Below, piece by piece: positions 57,167-64,000 of a stretch of 64,000 nucleotides of DNA. Every line of letters starts with the position of its first letter. Position 1 is the stretch's first letter. This DNA is from Tranzscheliella williamsii (Eukaryota > Basidiomycota > Ustilaginomycetes > Ustilaginales > Ustilaginaceae): assembly GCA_023212725.1 (NCBI GenBank), contig JALBYF010000044.1:62001-126000 (forward strand), in the 5' to 3' direction. The position numbers were made by a program, and so were the translations under genes. A model generated the notes under the pieces. The model saw only the letters and a list, made by a program, of their open reading frames with translations, was not told the origin of the DNA and did not search any database.

Positions 57167-60052
57167 TCAGTCTAGCGCGCCTGGCATTTTGATTCGACGC
57201 CCGCTCGCGCCAGGGCCGTTGTCAGGGGCTGTAGCGGCGGCGGTCAGTGGCTTGCGCGGGTTGCGTCGCTTGCCCGGCGAAGCGACCTCGCTCATCTCGG
57301 GCGTGGCGGCGAGTTCCGGCTCGACGCTCGAGAGGCGGCTAGAACGGCGCACGCCGGCCGTCTTTGCGCCCAGCGTAGCCGCCCGCCTGCTAGTCCTCCG
57401 TTTCGCGGGCGAGGTGGTGCGGTTGTCCGCCTCGTCGTCGCCCGCCTCGCTGATGGTGTAGATCGTGCTCCCGGCGGCGTCGAGCGCACTGGCGCGCTCG
57501 TCACCCCCGCCGTTCACGCTCTCCTGCTCCGCTGTCGCCGCGCGTGTCCGCCGCGCGATCGGCGCAGCGTCGAGCTGGTGCTCCTGAGACTCGTGCTCTT
57601 CCAGATTCGACAGCGTCAGCGGCTTGCGGTTCACAGCTGTCGCCGAGCGCGTAGACCGCTTGTCGAGCGAGACTTCCGAACGGCTCTTGCTCAGCTTCCC
57701 ACCGCTAGCGCCCGGCGTGGAAGGTGCCTTCATACTGGCGCTTGACCGGGAGCGCGATAGCTTGTCCTTTTGCGCAGGCGTCGAAGACCCTCCCTTTGCA
57801 GAAGCGGCATGCTGCGACCGGCGTTTCGTAGGTGGGCCAGGCGATGCGAGAATGGATTCCTGCATATCCAGATCATTTTGGCGCTCACTCGCCTCATTCC
57901 AGCCGCGCCTGCCAGGCACCAGCCGACCGATACTGACTTCGTTCGGCTTCTTGCCGCTCTTCGAGCCTCGATGGTTGTCTGAAGCGGCGACAAATGTATC
58001 GTCGGCCGCCTCTGGGCCTTCCGTCGCATCGTCAACTTGCTCAGTTGCGTCGTCATCATCTTCGTCCATGTGATGTCTGTGCTCGCTGTTGGAAAGTCGA
58101 CTCCGTCGGCCGTGCTGGGTTACGAGACCGATGGCTCCAGGCAACCTGGCACCCCCACCAACTGACGGCGAGCCCGAAGGCGAGCGCGACGAAGCAAAAG
58201 GAGAGGCGTGCGCTGGGAATGCCCCTGGGCTGCGTCGATAGGGTGACATGGGATTCGAGGAAACAGAACCGCTGAAAGAGGGCTTGGGTAGCTTGGGCAG
58301 TCCCGAAAAGGGACTAGTAGAAGTGAAGCTTGGCTTGTTCCGCCAGGGCGACGCGGTAGAGACTGCCACAGGGCTGGGCTTCTGGTCAGTCGCAGATGAG
58401 CCTGGCTTTTGTACCGCAATGTCAGAAGTAGAAGGGACCAATACACCGCTGTCTTCAATGCCCTCCATAATTTCGTCAGGCTGCTGCTCCGAAGGTGAAG
58501 AAGAACGGCGGTCCAGGACATGGTTGGCAAGGTAGCCAAGCATGGCTGATGGCTGCCCCTCGGGCTTGGCACCACTTGTCGACATGTCATGGTCGTCTGT
58601 CGCGTGCGGCGCTTTGGTCGGCGTCGCCTTGGCAGATGGCGATGCAGACACCCGAAGTACAGCCGACAATATCGCGGCTTGGGTAGTGGGTGTCTGGTTG
58701 GCAGACTTCCTCGTTGCTGGTGAGGCACTCAGGGGGCTGAGAAGATGGGCTGTAGAATGATCGACCCTACTTGCATCGAGACCGCTAGTTTTGATAGCTC
58801 CGGTTTCGGTGTGTGGCAGAGTTTGGATGGACCCACGGCTGAGCTCAGCCGATTCTTCGATTCGAAGAAGTTCCTTCTGTACTTCCGGCAGGATCTCCCT
58901 AGCTCCGGCAATCATTCTCTTTCGTTGTTCCATCATCTTGCTCCTTTCGTGCGCGTCCTTTGCCGCAGCATGACCCTGGCTGACGTCAGGACCGAGCCGT
59001 CTGTCCAGTCCAACAGCATCCATGTAGCGTCCCTGATTGATATACCTGACGATGAGGACGTCGGCTGCGATGTAGCTCCAAGCAGCGTTCATGGCAGCAG
59101 GAGGGGACAATACGAAGCTTTCCAAGGCGAGCTCTTCTTCCGGGTCCAGGCTGCAGGCAAGCAGATTCTGAATGGCTGCCGACCTAGGAGGGGCGAAGCA
59201 ATGCTCCAGCACCTTGAAGATGAGCCTAGCGCGTATCGAGACACGTTGATGCTCGTCATCCTGGATCGTCGAGGTCAACGCCCGAATCTCGGCAAAGGCT
59301 CTGCTAGGGCCCGACACAAAGCATAACGCTTGAATATGCATCTCGACCTCTTGCATGTGCTCTTCGCTGCCTGGGGCGGACGAGGTCGGGTAAGTGGACG
59401 TCCGTAGGAATCGTAGCAGAAGTTTGGCCTGGGAAGTGCTAGGTTGCTCGTCGATGGAGGAACCAGACGGAAAGAGCGTCCGGATAATCTTGGGGATGAA
59501 GTCGGCCACAGACAGCAAAGGTATCGCCTCTTCGTATTTGCCATTGTCCAACAGCCAGTAGCCCTGCATCGCATCACAGAAATGAGGAAGTACCACATAT
59601 GTGCTGGCAAATTCTTCTGCTTTCGAAGGATGGAGCCGGTCATCAGATAAGGCACCCGCTGCTCGCTGGCCGAGGTAAGCGTCCAGATCAAGAAGCAGGT
59701 AGTAGACTAGGGAGAGCTGCTTGAGATAGTCGAGGCCTGGAGCGGAAAAGATGGATGTAAGAAGCTCGGAGAGCTGAGTTTCTGACTGAGGCGGATACAG
59801 GCTTGCGTCCACAGCTGCGAACGAGAGCAGTTCATCAAAAAAGAGTCGGTCTCCGTTGATGGAGGCGCGACGTGCACTTGTAAAAGCGCTTCGCTCGGCC
59901 GACCAGACCGATCCGACTGTGGCAGACGCTGTGAAGAAGGCCAGAATATCGTCGGCTAGCGCAGCAGCTTCTGCTTCTACTTGCGCTTTGTACTCGTGCT
60001 GAGCCCCATTTTGCCCCTCCGTATTCAGAGCTGATGGTACATCCTGCGACAT
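57167..60052 (-). CDS. ELYS-domain nuclear pore protein (Ely5-like)
   Basis: Intronless, 961 aa from the ATG at 60052; an open extension to 60223 shows no family similarity. The N-terminal ~400 residues form the helical ELYS-like domain: RLFFDELLSFAAVDASLYPP, GLDYLKQLSLVYYLLLDLDA, VLPHFCDAMQGYWLLDNGKY and EEAIPLLSVADFIPKIIRTL. Next come ALCFVSGPSRAFAEIRAL and AADVLIVRYINQGRYMDAVG. The remaining ~560 residues are disordered, Ser/Pro-rich, with basic blocks and an RKPL-type end. ELYS/Ely5 anchors the Nup107-160 (Y) complex at the pore and, in animals, links pores to chromatin. The tail contains several Arg/Lys-Arg clusters that could contact chromatin; that is inference. It is head-to-head with the HDAC gene. 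Confidence 0.78.
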   Translation of the reverse strand: MSQDVPSALNTEGQNGAQHEYKAQVEAEAAALADDILAFFTASATVGSVWSAERSAFTSARRASINGDRLFFDELLSFAAVDASLYPPQSETQLSELLTSIFSAPGLDYLKQLSLVYYLLLDLDAYLGQRAAGALSDDRLHPSKAEEFASTYVVLPHFCDAMQGYWLLDNGKYEEAIPLLSVADFIPKIIRTLFPSGSSIDEQPSTSQAKLLLRFLRTSTYPTSSAPGSEEHMQEVEMHIQALCFVSGPSRAFAEIRALTSTIQDDEHQRVSIRARLIFKVLEHCFAPPRSAAIQNLLACSLDPEEELALESFVLSPPAAMNAAWSYIAADVLIVRYINQGRYMDAVGLDRRLGPDVSQGHAAAKDAHERSKMMEQRKRMIAGAREILPEVQKELLRIEESAELSRGSIQTLPHTETGAIKTSGLDASRVDHSTAHLLSPLSASPATRKSANQTPTTQAAILSAVLRVSASPSAKATPTKAPHATDDHDMSTSGAKPEGQPSAMLGYLANHVLDRRSSSPSEQQPDEIMEGIEDSGVLVPSTSDIAVQKPGSSATDQKPSPVAVSTASPWRNKPSFTSTSPFSGLPKLPKPSFSGSVSSNPMSPYRRSPGAFPAHASPFASSRSPSGSPSVGGGARLPGAIGLVTQHGRRSRLSNSEHRHHMDEDDDDATEQVDDATEGPEAADDTFVAASDNHRGSKSGKKPNEVSIGRLVPGRRGWNEASERQNDLDMQESILASPGPPTKRRSQHAASAKGGSSTPAQKDKLSRSRSSASMKAPSTPGASGGKLSKSRSEVSLDKRSTRSATAVNRKPLTLSNLEEHESQEHQLDAAPIARRTRAATAEQESVNGGGDERASALDAAGSTIYTISEAGDDEADNRTTSPAKRRTSRRAATLGAKTAGVRRSSRLSSVEPELAATPEMSEVASPGKRRNPRKPLTAAATAPDNGPGASGRRIKMPGALD

Positions 60053-60625
60053 GCTTGCGTTCTTAGCCGGAAGCTCCGCACCGGTATATACACGCACCAG
60101 CTGGCTATGGCGGTAAGAGCTGCTCCAGGGTCGATGGCGCGATCGATCACGGCTGTGATGGAAACGAAGGAGGTGATGAACTACTACATCAGAGCGGAAC
60201 ATCCGTACCCCCTTCAACATCACATCTACAAGCGGCCATGCTTCCGAAGCTCAAAATCTCAAATTATCAACACACGACCGCGTATGTCCCTTCTTCGCGG
60301 CATACAAACGCTGTGGCTGAAGGGCGAAGGCTTGAATGCATCCAAATTCGTAGTTCAAGTGGTAATCGGATCCGAACCAACCCCGCCCTTGAGCGGCTGG
60401 GCCAGAGAACGAGACTCAGAATGCGAATCAGTAAATGCACGGATATGAGGGTCCTATTCACTTTCTATGTACTCCACCATGGTCTGCTTGTCACTGCTCC
60501 TTCTTACCCTCCTACTGACCCTGCATCCACTGGCCGCTTGAGTCTGTTGACATCGCTGTCGCGGCGAGCCTGGCCAAGCCAAAGCCGCCACAGGGAGGGC
60601 TTTCTTCTTCTGTCCCTCCGCGAAC
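60053..60625. promoter_or_regulatory. Divergent promoter region, ELYS gene / histone deacetylase
   Basis: 573 bases between opposite starts. An A-box-like and a B-box-like word near 60345-60380 do not form a tRNA. The HDAC-proximal 150 bases are pyrimidine-rich. Confidence 0.4.
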
Positions 60626-62419
60626 ATGGAACCTGCACCGGTCTTCCGCACTCCTCGAAAGAGGGTAGCCTACTTCTACGATCATGACGTGGGAAACTTC
60701 AGCTATGGGCTGGGCCATCCCATGAAGCCTCACAGGATGCGCATGACCCACAACCTCGTTACTAACTACGGCCTGCACAAGAAGATGGACATCTTTCGAC
60801 CGAAGCGAGCTACCAGAGACCAGATGACCAAGTTTCATACCGACGAATATGTCGACTTCCTCCATCGTGTCACGCCGGAGATGGTTCACGAGATGACGCA
60901 AGAGGGTACACGCTACCTCATTGGGGAGGACTGCCCAGCATTTGACGGTCTCTACGAATTCTGCTCCATCTCAGCAGGTGGCTCTCTGGGCTCCGCATCC
61001 CGCCTCAACGCCGGAGAGTCTGACGTCGCCATCAACTGGGCCGGTGGTCTGCATCACGCAAAGAAGCGTGAGGCGAGTGGCTTCTGCTATGTCAACGATA
61101 TCGTCTTGGCCATCCTTGAGCTTCTTCGAGTTCATCTGCGCGTTCTTTACATCGACATTGATATCCACCATGGTGACGGCGTCGAAGAAGCTTTCTATAC
61201 TACAGACAGGGTCATGACCGCTTCTTTCCACAAGTTCGGTGACTTCTTCCCTGGAACCGGTGATGTTCGTGACGTCGGCTTGAAGAAGGGCAAGAACTAC
61301 TGCGTCAACGTACCCTTGCGCGATGGAATCGGCGACGCCGAGTTCGGCGCCATCTTTCGCCCCGTCATGTCACACATTATGGAATGGTATCGCCCGGGTG
61401 CCGTCGTCCTGCAATGCGGAGCGGATTCCTTGGCAGGCGACAAGCTGGGTTGCTTCAACCTCTCCATGCGCGGGCATGCGGACTGCGTCTCCTTCATGCA
61501 GACCTACGATGTACCTCTGATATGCCTGGGTGGAGGCGGATACACTGTGCGAAACGTTGCGAGGACATGGACCTACGAAACCGGTCTACTGGTCGGACAG
61601 AAGCTAGATGAGGATCTTCCGTTCAACGATTACATCCAGTATTTCGGTCCAGAGTACAAGCTGGAGGTACCGCCCACTTCCATGGACAACCTCAACACCC
61701 GTGAATACCTCGACAATCTCCGCTCCAAGATCATTGACAACCTACGCAACCTGCCGTCGGCGCCGGGCGTGCAGCTACAAGAGACGCCTAGGAATTCTCT
61801 CAATCCGGCAGACGTCGAGATCTCCGATGGTGAAGATTCGGACCTGGACGAAAGGATATCGGAGCATCTGCGCGATGCACACATACAGAGGTACGGAGAT
61901 GAGCTGTCTGGCGATGAAGGTTCAGAAGACGAAGCGGCATGGCAAGAGGCGACGAGTAGGAGAGAGTCGTACGCCTCGGGGGAGAGGAGGCGGCCTGGGA
62001 TCATGGATCCTCTCAAACCGTACGAGCACGATCTTGGGCTTAAATACATCCAACAGAACGGCACGGGGCATGCCAGGGGCAGAGGGCGGGCGAAGAGGAC
62101 GTTCTTCGCCTCGCGTGCGGCCAAGCCTGTGCTCGCCGATCTGCACATGGTCGATGAAGACGAAGATGACGACGAGGTCCACCACTCACACCGTCACGGG
62201 GCGCGTACTCGTGCGCTGGGCTCGGGCGGTCCGCACGCCAGCGGGGCCAGGTCTCGCCTGCCTGGGGATGCCACGCCTCTGAGCGACGTGGAGATGGGCA
62301 CACCAGCTACCTCGTTCCTGGAGCGCTCCCCCGTGACCTCCGCGGGTTTCCTCGGCGTCAACGGCAACGGCAGGGCGCTTGCCAACGGCCACATGAACGG
62401 CACGGGCGTCCGGAGGTAG
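60626..62419 (+). CDS. HOS2: Class I histone deacetylase, Hos2/HDAC3-like
   Basis: Intronless, 597 aa. The catalytic domain covers about 12-390: [58 protein letters not shown] with the active His pair, [16 protein letters not shown], and the zinc-site motif [16 protein letters not shown] (Asp179, His181), then [20 protein letters not shown] and [18 protein letters not shown] with the catalytic-pocket Tyr. INWAGG and YVND favour the Hos2/HDAC3 branch over Rpd3 (which has NYAGG and YLND). The C-terminal ~200 residues are acidic then Gly/Arg-rich and disordered, longer than in yeast Hos2. It removes acetyl groups from histone tails in a Set3C-like complex, if the branch is right. Confidence 0.93.
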   Translation: MEPAPVFRTPRKRVAYFYDHDVGNFSYGLGHPMKPHRMRMTHNLVTNYGLHKKMDIFRPKRATRDQMTKFHTDEYVDFLHRVTPEMVHEMTQEGTRYLIGEDCPAFDGLYEFCSISAGGSLGSASRLNAGESDVAINWAGGLHHAKKREASGFCYVNDIVLAILELLRVHLRVLYIDIDIHHGDGVEEAFYTTDRVMTASFHKFGDFFPGTGDVRDVGLKKGKNYCVNVPLRDGIGDAEFGAIFRPVMSHIMEWYRPGAVVLQCGADSLAGDKLGCFNLSMRGHADCVSFMQTYDVPLICLGGGGYTVRNVARTWTYETGLLVGQKLDEDLPFNDYIQYFGPEYKLEVPPTSMDNLNTREYLDNLRSKIIDNLRNLPSAPGVQLQETPRNSLNPADVEISDGEDSDLDERISEHLRDAHIQRYGDELSGDEGSEDEAAWQEATSRRESYASGERRRPGIMDPLKPYEHDLGLKYIQQNGTGHARGRGRAKRTFFASRAAKPVLADLHMVDEDEDDDEVHHSHRHGARTRALGSGGPHASGARSRLPGDATPLSDVEMGTPATSFLERSPVTSAGFLGVNGNGRALANGHMNGTGVRR

Positions 62420-62767
62420 ACGCGCTCTGACCCGTGAATCTCCCCTCTTCCCTTCCGCGGCACACGTCGATGCCGCCACCGGCTCCGCTCCGAGCGTCCG
62501 CACTCCGGACCCCACCCTCACCCGCTCGCCGCTTCCCCTTGTCACACCTGCTTGTATTTGTACTGTCTCTCTCCCACTTCTAGCATTGGTCGCACTGCAC
62601 GCAAGTGCGCAGCTCTTTCTTTTTGCGTGGTGGTGGCGCCGAACCTCTTGCACGGCTACTGAGCAACGCTGCCCGCGGCATGGGCAGATTTAGAAAGGCG
62701 TGGTTCGATCAGCGGCGGTGCGCGTAGATTACAACAGAGAACACAGAGCGGCGCGAAGAGTAAGGTG
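62420..62767. other. Convergent 3' region, HDAC / coatomer epsilon
   Basis: About 350 bases between facing stop codons, C/T-rich on the HDAC side. Nothing recognised. Confidence 0.4.
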
Positions 62768-63742
62768 CTAGGCATCGACGGCGGCACCGAGGCCAAATCT
62801 GGCGGCGTGCTGGTCGAACGAATTCTGGAGGGTCTGGTAGTCGTTGAGCAGGGGGTAGGAGGCGTTGGCGGACCTGAGTTGGCGCAGGAGGTCCTGTGCA
62901 GGGTCTGGCCGGGTCAGGGAGAGCACGCCGTGGGCGGCGAGCGCGGCCTTGTTGGCGAGCGCGTCGGCGTTGGAGGGGTCGAGCTTGAGCGCCTCGTCGA
63001 GCTGTTTGTTGGCCGCCTCTATGTCGCCGTTCGCGGCAAGGGCGGTGGCCTTGCCAATCAGCGACGGCACCGAGCCGAGCGTACCAGCGGCAGAAGGGTT
63101 CTGCGCCAGCTCGTCGTAGACGTAGAAAGCCTGCTGCGTGGACCGTCCACCCTTGGAGAGCCCCAGCCAGGCCTCGATCAGCTGGATCAGCAGCGAGTCC
63201 TCGGCCCAGCTTCGTGCAGCGAGGTATTCCTTCTCCGCCAGATCGAGCCTGTTGATGGAAAGCAGGATGTGTACGCCAAGAGCAACGCATTCGATCTCTT
63301 TGCTCAAGGCATTCCCAACGCCCAGCGTTCCGAGCGCCTCCTCTGCGTCGTCGTCTAAAAAGAGCGCGGTAGCAGCGGCGCACCTGATCGTCTGGCCCTT
63401 GTCCTCGCCGACGACAGCATGATCCAGCAGCTCGGTGAGGTTGACGATCTCTTGAGACATGCTATCTGAGTCATCCTGCAACCGAGCCTGAACGAAGCGC
63501 GCAAGGGCGGTGACTGCCTGAACATGGGGTTCTGAGGAGTTGATCGACTTGAGCAAAGACAGCGCAGAAGCGGTATCGGGAGGGGATAGCGCAATATGCG
63601 ACCGGGCAGCATAAAGCAGCGTCGATACGGTTGTCGAGTCAGAAGACCGAGACGAAGAGGTGGAAGAGATAGCGAGGTCGATGCAGCCTTTGTAGGCGCC
63701 CTGGTAGAACAGCGACTGGACCTGGAAGAGTGTTGATTCCAT
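62768..63742 (-). CDS. SEC28: Coatomer epsilon subunit (epsilon-COP)
   Basis: Intronless, 324 aa from the ATG at 63742; an upstream in-frame extension of 18 codons is disregarded. The start MESTLFQVQSLFYQGAYKGC has the epsilon-COP pattern (LF.vrn.fy.GnYq.ci). TPR-like helices follow throughout: AEKEYLAARSWAEDSLLIQL, IEAWLGLSKGGRSTQQAFYV, YDELAQNPSAAGTLGSVPSL and IEAANKQLDEALKLDPSNAD. The C-terminus reads YPLLNDYQTLQNSFDQHAAR, the conserved end with a basic/Phe motif. Epsilon-COP stabilises the alpha-COP part of the COPI cage in Golgi-to-ER traffic. Length matches the family (about 300). Confidence 0.9.
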   Translation of the reverse strand: MESTLFQVQSLFYQGAYKGCIDLAISSTSSSRSSDSTTVSTLLYAARSHIALSPPDTASALSLLKSINSSEPHVQAVTALARFVQARLQDDSDSMSQEIVNLTELLDHAVVGEDKGQTIRCAAATALFLDDDAEEALGTLGVGNALSKEIECVALGVHILLSINRLDLAEKEYLAARSWAEDSLLIQLIEAWLGLSKGGRSTQQAFYVYDELAQNPSAAGTLGSVPSLIGKATALAANGDIEAANKQLDEALKLDPSNADALANKAALAAHGVLSLTRPDPAQDLLRQLRSANASYPLLNDYQTLQNSFDQHAARFGLGAAVDA

Positions 63743-64000
63743 GACGGACAGACTAAGCCACGCCTTGTACGAGATGATGAGATCTATCGCTGCCACAGAG
63801 GGTGAGCTTTGCGTGGATGCTCCTTACAGTGTTGGAGTTGTCCGAAAGCTGGAAGGAAGAAGTGAGGGTTTCGAGAGGATCCAACAGTTGACTGTTAAGT
63901 GTTGCTTAGGCGCACGGGTCATGAGTCGTGAGTGTGAGGTGGCCGAGCCCAAGCTCCCAAGCATTTCGTGCGAAAAGCGGCTTAACAGTCGAGCTTGCAT
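63743..64000. other. Upstream flank of coatomer epsilon to window end
   Basis: 258 bases holding the SEC28 promoter and leader. No further gene is visible before the edge. Confidence 0.4.

Noticed and set aside
60345..60385. tRNA-like A-box word near GTAGTTCAAGTGGTAA with a nearby GGATCCGAACC
   Set aside because: The A-box-like and B-box-like words are on opposite strands and no cloverleaf can be folded.

Overview
This window looks like nuclear DNA of a basidiomycete fungus, most likely a smut-type ustilaginomycete. Genes are GC-rich at third positions, densely packed on both strands, and mostly intronless or with a few short GT-AG introns that carry CTAAC-like branch sites. Every recognisable protein is eukaryotic and fungal in type. 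The subphylum is an inference from gene style, not from a search.

Layout, left to right: a CNH-domain protein cut by the left edge (-); the NatA catalytic subunit NAA10 (-, three exons); a large P-loop NTPase with a C-terminal nuclease-like domain (-); SEC14 (+); tRNA-Asn; a mitochondrial thioredoxin (+); RRN3 (-) divergent from a nucleostemin/Grn1-like protein with eroded GTPase motifs (+); a STIMATE-family membrane protein (+) converging on a seven-TM protein (-); a small spliced secreted protein (+) converging on the tubulin chaperone TBCE (-); an orphan disordered protein with a long pyrimidine-rich leader (+) converging on AP-2 alpha (-); 14-3-3 (-, with a probable 555-nt leader intron); Ran (-) divergent from RPA43 (+); DDI1 (+) converging on TIM50 (-); an EFM7-like methyltransferase and a TMEM70-like mitochondrial protein (+); ARPC3 with a 6-nt first and a 22-nt last coding exon (-); a small acidic protein (+); a Reb1/TTF-I-like Myb protein (-); a 338-bp fold-back element; GRR1 (+) converging on SNF4 (-); a protein with a CsbD-like C-terminus (+); an ELYS-domain nucleoporin (-) divergent from a class I histone deacetylase (+); and coatomer epsilon (-).

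Most of this is single-copy housekeeping content: vesicle traffic, ribosome and Pol I machinery, cytoskeleton and signalling. There are no operons. The only shared regulation suggested is between head-to-head pairs (RRN3/Grn1-like, Ran/RPA43, TIM50/EFM7-like, ELYS/HDAC). Four genes touch Pol I transcription or ribosome assembly (RRN3, Grn1-like, RPA43, Reb1/TTF-I-like), but they are scattered and not clustered.

The parts that stand out are the NTPase-nuclease protein (Crinkler-like architecture, with a 12-base homopolymer inside its N-terminal codons), the small secreted cysteine-free protein with a KKR processing site, the fold-back element in a 2-kb gene-free stretch, and the Grn1-like protein whose GTPase signatures are degraded. 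No CRISPR array, complete transposon or rRNA gene was seen.
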